DNA of 64,000 nucleotides from Lysobacteraceae bacterium PS02340 (GCA_029959605.1 JASCOC010000002.1:186001-250000); one strand, 5' to 3'. Counted from the first letter of the stretch, positions 45,632 to 58,517 are shown. A program made the numbers and translations. The notes: generated by a model from the letters alone, not told the origin.

Positions 45632-48600
45632 TCAGCTGCGCTGCACCAGCTGCGACACGCGCTGCACCGCGACCGAGGCGGTCGGATAGTCCAGCGACTT
45701 CTGCGCCGCGAGTTCGCCGAGCATCGCCAGGGTGAAACGCAGCGCGGAATCGTCGCGTTCCAGCCACGCCTGCACCTTGGCCTCCGGCGTGGCGCCCGGC
45801 ATCGACAGCACCTGCGACACGAGGGCGCGGTGCTGCTGGCCGAGTTCCTCGCGCAGCACGCCACGTGCGACCGCATGCCAGCGACCGTCGACTTCCAGCG
45901 CGTCGATCTGCGCGGTGAGCCACGGCAGGTTCAGCGCTTCGCCGAGACGGAAGTGCAGACGCGCGACGTCGACCGGCTTCTGCTTGCGCTCGCTCGCGAC
46001 CTCGATGATGTCCCACGCCGCTTCGAGATACGGCAGCGCCGCCAGCTCGATCGCGAGCGACTTCGGCACACCCTTCTCGATCCACGCCTGCAGGCTGGCA
46101 TCGTGTTCGGCGCGCTGGCCGTCGGCGATGATCTTGCTGCCGTCGCGGATCGCGTGGAAGCCGTCGTGGTAGCGATCGACCGCCGTGGTGATGTCCGGCA
46201 GTGCGCCCGGACGCGCGAGCAGCCAGCGGGTGAATGCACGCTGCAGGTTCCAGATCACCTGCAGGGCGTCGACCTGCACCGACTCGGGCACCTGGCCGTC
46301 GAGTGCGTCGATCTGGCCCCACAGCGCACGTGCCTCGATCGTCTCGCGGGTGATCGTGAACGCCTTGGCGACTTCACCCGGGCTGCGGCCGCTGTCTTCC
46401 TGCATGCGTAGCAGGAAGGTCGCGCCCATGCGGTTGATCATGGTGTTGGTGACCGCGGTCGCGATGATCTCGCGCTTCAGGCGGTGGCCTTCCATCAGTT
46501 CGGCGTACTTCTTCTGCAGCGGCTGCGGGAAGTAGCGCTGCAGCTCGCGCGACAGATACGGATCTTCGGGAATGTCGGAGTCGAGCATCTGGTCGAACGC
46601 GACCAGCTTCGAATACGACAGCAGCACCGACAGCTCCGGACGCGTCAGGCCCAGACCCTTGGCCTTGCGCTCGGAAATCTCGGCATCCGACGGCAGGAAC
46701 TCGATCTGGCGATCGAGCAGGCCCTGCGCTTCCAGCGTGCGGATGAAGTGGCGCTTGGAACCCAGGCGCGACACGCTCATGCGCTCCATCAGGCTCAACG
46801 CCTGGTTCTGGCGGTAGTTGTCCCACAGCACCAGACCGGCGACTTCGTCGGTCATCGACGCCAGCAGCTTGTTGCGCGCCGGCAGCTTCATGCGGCCGTC
46901 CTGCACCAGGGCGTTGAGCAGGATCTTGATGTTGACCTCGTGGTCGGAGGTGTCCACGCCGGCCGAGTTGTCGATGAAGTCGGTATTGAGCAGCACGCCG
47001 TGCAGTGCGGCCTCGATACGGCCGAGCTGGGTCAGGCCCAGATTGCCGCCCTCGCCCACCACCTTGCAGCGCAGGTCGCGGCCATCGACGCGCAGCGCAT
47101 TGTTGGCGCGGTCGCCGACGTCGGCATGGGTTTCGCCGGAGGACTTCACGTAGGTGCCGATGCCGCCGTTCCACAGCAGATCGACCGGCGCGCGCAGGAT
47201 CGCCGACATCAGTTCGTTCGGGCTGATCGAGGTCGCATCGCCCTCGATGCCCAGCGCTTCGCGCGCTTCGGCCGAGAGCGGAATCGACTTCGCGCTGCGC
47301 GGCCACACGCCGCCACCCTTGGCGATCAGGCTCTTGTCGTAGTCCTCCCAGCTCGAACGCGGAATGGCGAACATGCGCTGGCGCTCGACGAAGGAGCGCG
47401 CAGCGTCCGGGTTCGGGTCGATGAAGATGTGGCGGTGATCGAATGCGGCGACCAGGCGGATGTGTTCGCTCAGCAGCATGCCGTTGCCGAACACGTCGCC
47501 GGACATGTCGCCCACGCCCACGGTCGTGAAGTCCTGCGTCTGCGAATTGCGGCCCATCGCACGGAAGTGGCGCTTGACCGATTCCCAGGCGCCGCGCGCG
47601 GTGATGCCCATGCCCTTGTGGTCGTAACCGACCGAGCCGCCGGACGCGAACGCGTCGTCGAGCCAGAAGCCGTGCTCGCGGGCGATGCCGTTGGCGATAT
47701 CGGAGAAGGTCGCGGTGCCCTTGTCGGCGGCAACGACGAGATAGGGATCGTTGTCGTCGTGACGCACGACGTCGTTCGGGGGCACGATCGCGCCTTCGAC
47801 GATGTTGTCGGTGATCTGCAGCAGGCCGTTGATGAACAGCGAGTAGCAGGCGACGCCTTCGGCGAACTGCGCGTCGCGGTCGCCACCCACCGGCGGACGC
47901 TTGACGATGAAGCCGCCCTTCGAGCCGACCGGCACGATGACGGTGTTCTTGACCATCTGCGCCTTGACCAGACCCAGCACTTCGGTGCGGAAGTCCTCGC
48001 GGCGGTCCGACCAGCGCAGGCCGCCACGGGCGACCGGGCCGAAGCGCAGGTGGATACCTTCCACGCGCGGACCGTAGACGAAGATCTCGCGATACGGACG
48101 CGGCTTCGGCAGTTCCGGCACGCGCGCCGAATCGAACTTGAAGCTGATCGTGTCGAGCAGGCCGCCGTCGCGGCTCTTCTGGTAGTAGCTGGTGCGCAGC
48201 GTCGCGTCGACGACCGCGAGATAGCTGCGCAGGATGCGGTCCTCGTCGAGGCTGGACACGCGATCGAGCAGTCCCTTGAGCGCGGCGCGCGCGGCTTCGT
48301 ACTGCGTGTCGCGATCGCTGCCGCGGGCATCGAGCAGCGGCTGCAGCGCGGTCAGCGTCGCCTCGTCGTGGCCGGTCAGCGCCTGCAGCTGGGCCGCGAA
48401 GGCCTCGCGGCCGGCGTCGATCTGCGCGCGGCTCTCGGCGCCGGTCGCGGGATCGAAGCGCGATTCGAAGACTTCGACCAGCAGACGCGCGAGCAGCGGA
48501 TAGCGTGCCAGCGTGTCTTCGACATAGGCCTGCGAGAATGGCACGCCGACCTGCAGCAGGTACTTGCAGTAGCCGCGCAGCATCGCGATCTGGCGCCAGT

Positions 48601-50668
48601 CGAGATCGGCGCCCAGCACGAGACGGTTGAAGCCGTCGTTCTCGGCATCGCCGCGCCACACGCGGTCGAAGGCCTCGGTGAAGGCCTGCGCGCGCGCGTC
48701 GACGTCGATCGCGCCGGTGGTGGCTTCGACGTAGAAGTCCTGCAGGAACAGCGTGGTGCCGTCGACCTCGATGCGGTTGGGATGCTCGGCGATCACGCGC
48801 AGCCCGAGGTTTTCCATCACCGGCAGCACGTCCGACAGCGGAATGTGCGCGTCGCGGCGATAGAGCTTGAAGTGCAGCACCGACTCGCCGGTGGTCGGCA
48901 GCGGCTGGGTGTAGAAGCTCAGCTGCAGCGACTCGGACTCGGCGGTCGCGGCCAGCTTCTCGACGTCGGTCGCGGCTGCGGCCGGCGATGCGAACTCGAT
49001 GTAGGCCGGCGACAGCGCACGGCCGAAGCGGCCCGCCAGGCGCAGGCCTTCCGCCTCGCCGTGACGGCGCACGAGTTCGTCGCGCAGATCGTCCTGCCAG
49101 TTACGCACGATCGCCTGCAGCGCCTGCTCCAGCGCGCCCTGGTCGATGTCGGACGCGACGCCGGCGCGCGGACGCACGATCAGATGCAGCTGCGCCAGCG
49201 GCGATTCGCCGAGCACGACGCTCGCATCGACGTGGTCGGCCTGCATGACCTCGCGCAGCAGCTGTTCGATGCGGCGACGCACGTCGGTATTGAAGCGGTC
49301 ACGCGGAATGTAGACCAGCACCGAATAGAAGCGGCCGTAACGGTCCTTGCGCAGGAACAGACGGCTGCGCACGCGCTCCTGCAGGCCGAGGATGCCGGTG
49401 CCCAGACGGAACAGTTCGTCGGGCGTCGACTGGAACAGCTCGTCGCGCGGCAGCGTTTCGAGCAGATGCTTGAGTGCCTTTCCGCTGTGGCCGGTCGGCT
49501 TGAGTCCGGACTCGGTCATCACGTGTTCGAAGCGCTCGCGCACCAGCGGGATGTCCCACGGACGGCGCGTGTAGGCGCTCGAGGTGTACAGGCCGAGGAA
49601 GCGCTGTTCGCTGACCACATTGCCGGCGTCGTCGTAACCGAGGATGCCGATGTAGTCCATGTAGCCGGGACGGTGCACGGTGGAACGTGCACTGGTCTTG
49701 GTCAGGATCAGCGCATCGATCAGGCCTTCGCGGCGCAAGGCATCGGCGCCGAGCTCGCTGATCGGACGCGACTTCACCGCGCCGGGCGTGCGCAGCAGGC
49801 CCATGCCGCTGTCGGGCACGGCTTCCAGACGCGCATCGTCGCCCTTGCGCTTCACCTTGTAGGCGCGGTAGCCGAAGAACGTGAAGTGGTCGTTAGCGGC
49901 CCAGCGCAGGAACTCCTGGGCTTCGGCGCGGCTCGACTCCGACACCGGAATCTTCTGCGATTCCAGATCGGTCGCCATCTGCAGCATCTTCTCGCGCATC
50001 GACGGCCAGTCGGCAACGATCACCCGCACGTCGTCGAGCACGCCGCGCACCAGCGCCTCGATGCGCGCGTTGTCTTCGGGCGTCTGCCGGTCGATCTCCA
50101 GATGCATCACCGATTCGGCGTCGCCCTCGCCCACGCCGGTCAGACGGCCGGCACGGTCGCGCGTGATCGACAGCACCGGATGGCCCAGCACGTGCACGCC
50201 GATGCCCTGCTCGGCCAGCGCCATCGTCACCGAGTCGACCAGGAACGGCATGTCGTCGTTGACGACCTGCAGCACGGTGTGCGGCGACTCCCAGCCGTGG
50301 GTCTTCATCACCGGATTGAACAGCCGCACGTTCGCCGTGCCGGGCTTGCGCTTGCCGGCGAAGTCGAACAGGTCCGCGGCGAGCGCGGCCCAGCCGTCGG
50401 CGCTGTGCAGGGGCAGCTCGTCTTCGGTCATGCGGCGGTAGAAGGCCTGCGCGAACGCGCCGGCATCCGCGTGCGCGGCCTTGCCGGCGCGGCGGCGCAC
50501 GGCGTCGAAGATCGGGTCGAGCAGGCCGAGGCCGGCGCGGCGCGGCGGCGCGGGCAGCACGCTGGCAGCCTTCTTCTTCGCCGGCGCGGCGGCCTTGGTG
50601 GCGGACTTGGAGGATTTCGCCGGCACTGCGGCCGCGGCGGATTTACCTGTCTTGCGCGATGAGGTCAT
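45632..50668 (-). CDS. Large NAD-specific glutamate dehydrogenase (GDH-180 class)
   Basis: A 1678-residue enzyme converting glutamate to 2-oxoglutarate plus ammonia for amino-acid catabolism. The first about 45 residues are a Lys/Ala/Ser-rich low-complexity tail (KSAAAAVPAKSSKSATKAAA) not needed for the fold. A long N-terminal regulatory region (ACT-like parts, about 60-700) is followed by the catalytic core with YREIFVYGPRVEGIHLRFGP, GGLRWSDRREDFRTEVLGLV, PVGSKGGFIVKRPP and GVGDMSGDVFGNGMLLS, then a long C-terminal domain. This is the GdhB/RocG-like large class (L_180) known from Pseudomonas and Streptomyces. It is monocistronic. The huge plus-strand frame lying across it is an artefact of codon composition. 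Confidence 0.95.
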   Translation of the reverse strand: MTSSRKTGKSAAAAVPAKSSKSATKAAAPAKKKAASVLPAPPRRAGLGLLDPIFDAVRRRAGKAAHADAGAFAQAFYRRMTEDELPLHSADGWAALAADLFDFAGKRKPGTANVRLFNPVMKTHGWESPHTVLQVVNDDMPFLVDSVTMALAEQGIGVHVLGHPVLSITRDRAGRLTGVGEGDAESVMHLEIDRQTPEDNARIEALVRGVLDDVRVIVADWPSMREKMLQMATDLESQKIPVSESSRAEAQEFLRWAANDHFTFFGYRAYKVKRKGDDARLEAVPDSGMGLLRTPGAVKSRPISELGADALRREGLIDALILTKTSARSTVHRPGYMDYIGILGYDDAGNVVSEQRFLGLYTSSAYTRRPWDIPLVRERFEHVMTESGLKPTGHSGKALKHLLETLPRDELFQSTPDELFRLGTGILGLQERVRSRLFLRKDRYGRFYSVLVYIPRDRFNTDVRRRIEQLLREVMQADHVDASVVLGESPLAQLHLIVRPRAGVASDIDQGALEQALQAIVRNWQDDLRDELVRRHGEAEGLRLAGRFGRALSPAYIEFASPAAAATDVEKLAATAESESLQLSFYTQPLPTTGESVLHFKLYRRDAHIPLSDVLPVMENLGLRVIAEHPNRIEVDGTTLFLQDFYVEATTGAIDVDARAQAFTEAFDRVWRGDAENDGFNRLVLGADLDWRQIAMLRGYCKYLLQVGVPFSQAYVEDTLARYPLLARLLVEVFESRFDPATGAESRAQIDAGREAFAAQLQALTGHDEATLTALQPLLDARGSDRDTQYEAARAALKGLLDRVSSLDEDRILRSYLAVVDATLRTSYYQKSRDGGLLDTISFKFDSARVPELPKPRPYREIFVYGPRVEGIHLRFGPVARGGLRWSDRREDFRTEVLGLVKAQMVKNTVIVPVGSKGGFIVKRPPVGGDRDAQFAEGVACYSLFINGLLQITDNIVEGAIVPPNDVVRHDDNDPYLVVAADKGTATFSDIANGIAREHGFWLDDAFASGGSVGYDHKGMGITARGAWESVKRHFRAMGRNSQTQDFTTVGVGDMSGDVFGNGMLLSEHIRLVAAFDHRHIFIDPNPDAARSFVERQRMFAIPRSSWEDYDKSLIAKGGGVWPRSAKSIPLSAEAREALGIEGDATSISPNELMSAILRAPVDLLWNGGIGTYVKSSGETHADVGDRANNALRVDGRDLRCKVVGEGGNLGLTQLGRIEAALHGVLLNTDFIDNSAGVDTSDHEVNIKILLNALVQDGRMKLPARNKLLASMTDEVAGLVLWDNYRQNQALSLMERMSVSRLGSKRHFIRTLEAQGLLDRQIEFLPSDAEISERKAKGLGLTRPELSVLLSYSKLVAFDQMLDSDIPEDPYLSRELQRYFPQPLQKKYAELMEGHRLKREIIATAVTNTMINRMGATFLLRMQEDSGRSPGEVAKAFTITRETIEARALWGQIDALDGQVPESVQVDALQVIWNLQRAFTRWLLARPGALPDITTAVDRYHDGFHAIRDGSKIIADGQRAEHDASLQAWIEKGVPKSLAIELAALPYLEAAWDIIEVASERKQKPVDVARLHFRLGEALNLPWLTAQIDALEVDGRWHAVARGVLREELGQQHRALVSQVLSMPGATPEAKVQAWLERDDSALRFTLAMLGELAAQKSLDYPTASVAVQRVSQLVQRS

Positions 50669-50693
50669 GACGACAAACGTTCCGATGCAATGA

Positions 50694-50715
50694 GGCCCGC
50701 GTTCTCACGCGGGCC
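50694..50715 (-). terminator. Hairpin between acyl-CoA dehydrogenase and GDH genes
   Basis: An 8-bp stem (GGCCCGCG, 50694-50701, with 50708-50715) and a 6-nt loop lie downstream of the acyl-CoA dehydrogenase and 26 bp before the GDH start. On the minus strand TCATTG follows rather than a T run, so termination strength is moderate. It might instead shape the GDH leader. Confidence 0.5.
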
Positions 50716-50847
50716 GACGGGAAGGAATCTCTCAATACGACGCGGCCGCACGGGCGGCCGGGTCGGGAACCACCGACGCCGCGCGGCCACGGGGGCGGCG
50801 CAGGCGACGGACACACGCGGTGCTGGCGTGGAGAAGCGGCATGCGGA

Positions 50848-51996
50848 TCAGCGCAGACCGGTCTCGTTGCGGGCGATCACCAGACGCTGGATCTCGCTGG
50901 TGCCTTCGTAGATTTCGGTGATCTTGGCGTCGCGGAAGTACCGCTCGATCGGCATTTCCTTCGAGTAGCCCATGCCCCCGTGGATCTGCAACGCCTGGTG
51001 GGTGATCCACATCGCGGCTTCAGATGCGGTGAGCTTGGCGATCGCGGCCTCGTTGCTGAAGCGCTTGCCCTCGCCCTTGAGCCAGGCCGCGCGCAGCGTG
51101 AGCAGCAGCGCCGCATCCAGCTTGCACTTCATGTCGGCGATCTTCGCCTGGGTCATCTGGAACGCGCCGATCGGCTGACCGAAGGCCTTGCGCTCCTTGA
51201 CGTAGGCGATCGTCGCCTCGTATGCGGCGCGGGCGATGCCGATCGCCTGCGAGGCGATGCCGATACGGCCGGCATCGAGCACGCCCATCGCGATCTTGAA
51301 GCCCTGACCTTCCTCGCCGAGCACGTCGCCGGCCTGGGCCACGTAGTCCTGGAATTCGATCTCGCAGGTCGCCGAGGCGCGGATGCCGAGCTTGGGCTCG
51401 GTCTTGCCGCGATGGAACCCGTCGCGGCTGCCGTCGACGAGGAAGGCGGTGATGCCGCGCGCACCCTTGTCGGGCTCGGTCACGGCGAACAGCACGAAGT
51501 ACTTGGCGACGGGGCCGGAGGTGATCCAGCTCTTCTTGCCGTTGATCACGTACGTGCCGTCGGCCTGCTTGACCGCGCGGCACTTCATCGCCGTGGCATC
51601 GGAGCCCGACTGCGGCTCGGTCAGCGCGAACGCGCCGATCTCGCGGCCTTCGGCAATCGCGCGCACGTATTCCTGCTTCTGCGCCTCGGTGCCGTGGGTC
51701 AGGATGCCGTTGCAGAACAGCGAGTTGTTGACCGACATGATCGTCGAGTGCGCGGCATCGGCCGCGGCCACCTCGACCATCGCCAGCACGTAGGAGATCG
51801 GGTCCATGCCCGCGCCGCCGTACTCGTCGGGCACTTCGATGCCCATCAGGCCGTTCTCGCCGAGCACCTTCATGTTCTCGACGGGAAAGTCACCGGTCCG
51901 GTCGTGATGTTCGGCGCTGGGTGCGATCCGTTCCTGGGCGATCCGTCGCGCGATGTCCTGGATCATCAACTGCTCTTCGCTGAAACCGAACTCCAC
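50848..51996 (-). CDS. Acyl-CoA dehydrogenase (short/branched-chain type)
   Basis: FAD-dependent first step of acyl-CoA oxidation, 382 residues from the GTG at 51996. That start is chosen because AGGAG lies 9 nt upstream; an ATG 16 codons earlier has no such site and overlaps non-homologous sequence. FAD and substrate motifs are AFALTEPQSGSDATAM near 120-135, WITSGPVAKYFVLFAV near 157-172 and GGMGYSKEMPIERYFRDAKI near 338-357. The catalytic glutamate is in EIYEGTSEIQRLV near 362. Probable substrates are butyryl- or isobutyryl-CoA. It is divergent from the ArsR-metH operon. Confidence 0.93.
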   Translation of the reverse strand: MEFGFSEEQLMIQDIARRIAQERIAPSAEHHDRTGDFPVENMKVLGENGLMGIEVPDEYGGAGMDPISYVLAMVEVAAADAAHSTIMSVNNSLFCNGILTHGTEAQKQEYVRAIAEGREIGAFALTEPQSGSDATAMKCRAVKQADGTYVINGKKSWITSGPVAKYFVLFAVTEPDKGARGITAFLVDGSRDGFHRGKTEPKLGIRASATCEIEFQDYVAQAGDVLGEEGQGFKIAMGVLDAGRIGIASQAIGIARAAYEATIAYVKERKAFGQPIGAFQMTQAKIADMKCKLDAALLLTLRAAWLKGEGKRFSNEAAIAKLTASEAAMWITHQALQIHGGMGYSKEMPIERYFRDAKITEIYEGTSEIQRLVIARNETGLR

Positions 51997-52221
51997 GGCG
52001 TGCAACTCCTGCTCGAAAACGATCCGGCGATTGTAACGTTCCAACCCGGTAAAACACCCGCAAAACCGGTTCCGCAGTGCAGCATGAATCGACCGGAAAC
52101 AGCGCGGCGGACGCGACGCTTCGCATCATGCAAACGGTGTATGACGGGCGCCGGATCGTGTGACCGTGGCGTGACGCTGACGTCACCGAACCTTGACCCG
52201 GTCGCCGCGCGCCCCGACAAT

Positions 52222-52247
52222 TATCTCTATATCGCGATATGGAGATA
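52222..52247 (+). promoter_or_regulatory. 26-bp palindromic operator over the RBS of the ArsR-methyltransferase gene
   Basis: A 26-bp palindrome centred between 52234 and 52235, with arms TATCTC and GAGATA and core ATATCGCGATAT, matches at 12 of 13 positions (only 52228/52241 fail). Its right arm contains GGAG (52241-52244), the Shine-Dalgarno of the regulator gene starting at 52251. An ArsR-family protein bound here would block its own operon at transcription start or translation start. No second copy was found in the window. Confidence 0.8.
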
Positions 52248-52250
52248 TTG

Positions 52251-53180
52251 ATGGATCTGGAGGCCTGGTCCGCGCGCCTGAAAGTGCTCGCCGACCCCAC
52301 GCGTGTCCGCCTGCTCGCCCTGCTCGAAGTCGAAGAGCTCACGGTGGCCGAGCTGTCCTCGATCACCCGCCTCGCCCAACCGCGCGTGTCTACGCACTTG
52401 GCGCGGCTGAAGGAAGCGAACCTCGTGCGCGACCGCCGCGCCGGTGTGTCCGCCTACTACCGCTTCGACGACGCCGCGCTCGATCCCGCGCAGCGTGCGC
52501 TGTGGCAGGCGCTGTCGACCGGCAGCGACGATCCGCTGCTGCGCCAGGATGCCGAGCGCACGCCGGCGGTGCTGGCGACGCGCGCCGCCGATCAGAGCTG
52601 GGCCGACACCGTGGCCGGCGACATGGAACGGCACTACTCGCCCGGCCGTACATGGGAAGCTCTCGCGCGTTCCGCGCTGCCGCTGCTGGAAACCGGCGAC
52701 GTGCTCGACATCGCCTCGGGCGACGGTGTGCTCGCCGAGCTGCTGGCGCCGCATGCCCATCGTTACGTGTGTCTGGATGCCAGCCGCCGCGTCGTGGCCG
52801 CATCGACGGAGCGGCTCAAGCGATTCACCAACGTCGAGGTGCGCGAAGGCGACATGCATGCCCTGCCCTTCGAGGCCGGCAGCTTCGACCTCGTCGTGCT
52901 GATGCATGCGTTGACCTACGCGACCAAGCCCGCGCAGGCCGTCACCGAAGCCGCGCGCGTGTTGCGGCCGGGGGGTCGTCTGCTGTTGTCGAGCCTGGAC
53001 CGGCACGGCCACGAAACCGCGGTGCAGGCCTACGGCCACGCGAACCTCGGCTTCCCGGACAAGGAGCTGCGCCGTTTCGTCACCAAGGCCGGGCTGGAGA
53101 TCCACAGTGCCGAAACCGTCACCCGCGAGAAGCGTCCGCCGCATTTCCAAGTGATTTCGATCATCGCGAGAAAGCCATGA
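52251..53180 (+). CDS. ArsR-family HTH fused to an SAM-dependent methyltransferase (SahR-like regulator)
   Basis: A 309-residue fusion. Residues 5-95 are an ArsR winged helix ([20 protein letters not shown], then [20 protein letters not shown] as the recognition helix). They lack the CxC metal site of ArsR/SmtB sensors. Residues 125-305 are a class-I methyltransferase fold with [18 protein letters not shown] (motif I), [31 protein letters not shown] and [16 protein letters not shown]. Adjacent metH suggests that the SAM/SAH-binding fold serves as the sensor, as proposed for SahR-type regulators of the methionine cycle. Start ATG 52251 is used because GGAG is 6 nt upstream; an ATG at 52239 lies inside the operator. 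It overlaps metH part 1 by 4 bp. Confidence 0.88.
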   Translation: MDLEAWSARLKVLADPTRVRLLALLEVEELTVAELSSITRLAQPRVSTHLARLKEANLVRDRRAGVSAYYRFDDAALDPAQRALWQALSTGSDDPLLRQDAERTPAVLATRAADQSWADTVAGDMERHYSPGRTWEALARSALPLLETGDVLDIASGDGVLAELLAPHAHRYVCLDASRRVVAASTERLKRFTNVEVREGDMHALPFEAGSFDLVVLMHALTYATKPAQAVTEAARVLRPGGRLLLSSLDRHGHETAVQAYGHANLGFPDKELRRFVTKAGLEIHSAETVTREKRPPHFQVISIIARKP

Positions 53181-54270
53181 CCACATGGCTGCATCCCGAA
53201 CGCGTCGCAGCGCTCGACGCCGCACTGGCCCAACGCATCCTCGTGCTCGACGGCGCGATGGGGACGATGATCCAGCGCTTCGAACTGACCGAGGCCGACT
53301 ATCGCGGCGAGCGCTTCGCGCAGGGTTACGACGCGCTGCATGTGGTCGAAGGCCACGCGCATGGTGCCGGCTGCGGCTGCGAAAGCCACGACCAGCGCGG
53401 CAACAATGATCTGCTCACGCTCACGCGTCCCGACATCATCCAGGGCATCCACGCCGACTATCTCGCTGCCGGCGCGGACATCGTCGAGACCAACACCTTC
53501 AACTCGACCGCGGTGTCGCTGGCCGACTATCGGCTGCAGCATCTGGTCCACGAACTCAACGAAACCGGTGCAGCATTGGCGCGCGCGGCCTGCGACGCCG
53601 CGCAAGCGCAGACGCCGTATCGCCCGCGCTTCGTCGCCGGCATCCTCGGGCCGACCAGCCGTACCGCATCGATCAGTCCCGACGTCAACGATCCCGGCTA
53701 TCGCGCGGTGACTTTCGACGAACTGGTGTCGATCTATCGCGACGCGGCCCATGGGCTGATCGACGGCGGCGCCGACATCCTCATGGTCGAGACCGTGTTC
53801 GACACGCTCAACGCCAAGGCCGCGCTGTACGCCATCGAGACCGTGTTCGACGATCGCGGCGGACGCCTGCCGGTGATGATCTCCGGCACGATCACCGACG
53901 CCTCCGGCCGCACGCTGTCGGGCCAGACCGCCGAGGCGTTCTGGTACTCGCTGCAGCACGCGCGTCCACATGCGGTGGGCCTCAACTGCGCGCTCGGCGC
54001 GAAGGACCTGCGCCCGCACGTCGAAACGCTGTCGCAGATCGCGCAGACCTACGTGTCCTGTCATCCGAACGCCGGACTGCCGAATGCCTTCGGCGGCTAC
54101 GACGAGACGCCCGAGGACATGGCCGAGGTGCTGCGCGAATTCGCGACCGCCGGTCTGTTGAACATCGTCGGCGGCTGTTGCGGCACGTCGCCGGACCACA
54201 TCCGCGCGATCGCCGAGGCGGTCTGTGATGTGGCGCCGCGCCGACCGCCCGCACCCCTGGACGCCGCCGC

Positions 54271-54274
<4 letters not shown>
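53177..54274 (+). CDS. metH: Methionine synthase, homocysteine-binding module (split MetH, part 1)
   Basis: Zinc-dependent homocysteine S-methyltransferase module of cobalamin-dependent methionine synthase, 365 residues, matching the first about 350 residues of E. coli MetH. The (beta/alpha)8 barrel carries [54 protein letters not shown], the zinc ligand C271 in GLNCALG and C334/C335 in GGCCGTSP. Residues about 52-74 form an insertion ([20 protein letters not shown]) with four His and two Cys where E. coli has a short loop. The ATG overlaps the regulator stop; its own stop overlaps part 2 by 4 bp. The two-gene arrangement replaces one polypeptide. Confidence 0.95.
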
Positions 54275-56955
<2,681 letters not shown>

Positions 56956-56977
56956 CCCCGCGCGCAGGCATGGACAC

Positions 56978-56999
56978 ACGACCGCCACCCGGCGGTCGT
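56978..56999 (+). terminator. Hairpin after metH
   Basis: A perfect 9-bp stem (ACGACCGCC, 56978-56986, with 56991-56999) and an ACCC loop are followed by TTAGG. It lies 22 bp past the stop and 38 bp before the next ATG. Likely terminator with a short T tract. Confidence 0.6.
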
Positions 57000-57037
57000 T
57001 AGGCTGGACCGTTCCTTCATCGCACAAGGACGCCCGC

Positions 57038-58462
57038 ATGTCCCGACGCCCCGGCGCGCTCGTCGCGCTCGTCGCCTCTGTCTGCCTCGCCGCCTGCAGC
57101 GGCCCCGCACAGAACGCCGCCGACACCGGCGCATCCAGCGCTGCGCCTGATCCGGATAGCGGCGTGATCGTCATCGACAACGCACGCGTGTTCGACGGCG
57201 CACGCGATCTGGGCGAAGTCTCGCTGGTGATCCGCGACGGTCTGATCGAACGTATCGCCGAGGCCGGCGCGAACGATCTGCCCGAAGGCGCCGAACGCAT
57301 CGACCATCGCGACCTCTTCGTCATCCCGGGCCTGGTCAACGATCACGCGCACGTCGGCAACACCCGCGGCACCGCGCACGGCGACCGCTTCTACACGCAG
57401 GACCAGGTCTCGGCCGATCTGCGCCAGTTCCAGGCCTACGGCATCACCACGGTCGCATCCTTGGGCATGAACGGCAGTGCGTTCGGCGAGATCCGCGCCG
57501 CGATCAATGCAGACCCGATGCTGGGCGCCCAGCTCTATGGCGCCGGTGGCGGTGTCGGCACGCCCGATGGCGCGCCGCCGGCCGCGAACATGGGCCTGTC
57601 GGACGATCCCGTCGCCCGTCCCGCCGATGCGGAAGGCGCCCGCGCGGCCGTGCGCGCGCAGGCCGAATCCGGCGTCGACCTGATCAAGCTCTGGGTCGAC
57701 GATCTCGGCGGCAAGTCGCCGCAGATGACGCCCGAGGTCTACAAGGCCGCGATCGAGGAAGCGCATCGCCACGACCTGCTGGTGGCTGCGCACATCCATG
57801 ATCTGGCGCCGGCCGCCGATCTCGTCGCCAGTGGCGTCGACATCATCGCCCACGGCATCCGCGACCAGGCGATCGGTGCGCCGCTCGTCGACGCGATGAA
57901 GGCCGCGGGCACCGGCTACATCGCCACGCTGCAGATCGACGAAGCGAACTACATCTACGCCGAGCAGCCGGACTGGCTGGACACGCCGTTCCTGCGCAAC
58001 GCCCTGCCCGCCTCGGTGCGCGCGCAATGGTCGGATGCGTCATGGCGCGAAAGGAAACTCGCCGACCCGGCGACGCAGACCCACCGCGACGCGCTGGCGG
58101 TGAATCTCGCCAACCTGTCGACGCTGCGCGAGGCTGGCGTGCGCATCGGCTTCGGCACCGATGCCGGCGCACTGCCGCACCGCGTGCCGGGCTTCGCCGA
58201 GCATCGCGAACTGGAACTGATGGTCGACCAGGCCGGCTTCAGCCCCGCACAGGCCCTGGTCGTCGCCACGAGTGCGGCCGCGCAGCTGCTGCGCTTCGAC
58301 GATCGCGGTCTGCTGCAGCCGGGCAAGCGCGCCGATTTCGTCGTGCTGTCGGCCGATCCGCTGGCCGACATCCGCAATACGCGCAGTATCGAGGCGGTGT
58401 GGCAGGCCGGTCGCAAGGTCGCCGGCCCGATCGCCGACTACGACGCGCAGGCGCGGGACTGA
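57038..58462 (+). CDS. Amidohydrolase-family lipoprotein
   Basis: A 474-residue exported amidohydrolase. The signal peptide ends in a lipobox with C20 (VCLAACSG), so the enzyme is anchored in the envelope. The metal-dependent barrel has the HxH motif in NDHAHVGNTRG near 104, GVDLIKLWVDDL near 215, AAHIHDL near 250, DIIAHGIRDQ near 268 and FGTDAGALPHRV near 372, as in imidazolonepropionase-like and prolidase-like exported amidohydrolases. The ribosome-binding site AAGGA is 8 nt upstream. Substrate unknown; cyclic imides or peptides are typical. It converges with the beta-barrel gene. Confidence 0.88.
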   Translation: MSRRPGALVALVASVCLAACSGPAQNAADTGASSAAPDPDSGVIVIDNARVFDGARDLGEVSLVIRDGLIERIAEAGANDLPEGAERIDHRDLFVIPGLVNDHAHVGNTRGTAHGDRFYTQDQVSADLRQFQAYGITTVASLGMNGSAFGEIRAAINADPMLGAQLYGAGGGVGTPDGAPPAANMGLSDDPVARPADAEGARAAVRAQAESGVDLIKLWVDDLGGKSPQMTPEVYKAAIEEAHRHDLLVAAHIHDLAPAADLVASGVDIIAHGIRDQAIGAPLVDAMKAAGTGYIATLQIDEANYIYAEQPDWLDTPFLRNALPASVRAQWSDASWRERKLADPATQTHRDALAVNLANLSTLREAGVRIGFGTDAGALPHRVPGFAEHRELELMVDQAGFSPAQALVVATSAAAQLLRFDDRGLLQPGKRADFVVLSADPLADIRNTRSIEAVWQAGRKVAGPIADYDAQARD

Positions 58463-58476
58463 TCGACGCGCGAACG

Positions 58477-58500
58477 CGATCCGCGCTTCGGCGCGGATCG
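58477..58500. terminator. Bidirectional hairpin with UUCG loop
   Basis: A perfect 10-bp stem (CGATCCGCGC, 58477-58486, with 58491-58500) is closed by a TTCG tetraloop between the convergent stops of the amidohydrolase and the beta-barrel gene. It is very stable in either direction. Confidence 0.7.
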
Positions 58501-58517
58501 TGATCCGGCACGAACCG

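Noticed and set aside
46484-50662. A 1392-codon open frame on the plus strand opposite the GDH gene
   Set aside because: It mirrors the codon pattern of the GC-rich GDH gene, its product is His/Arg/Glu-rich without any domain, and it has no ribosome-binding site. Antisense shadow.
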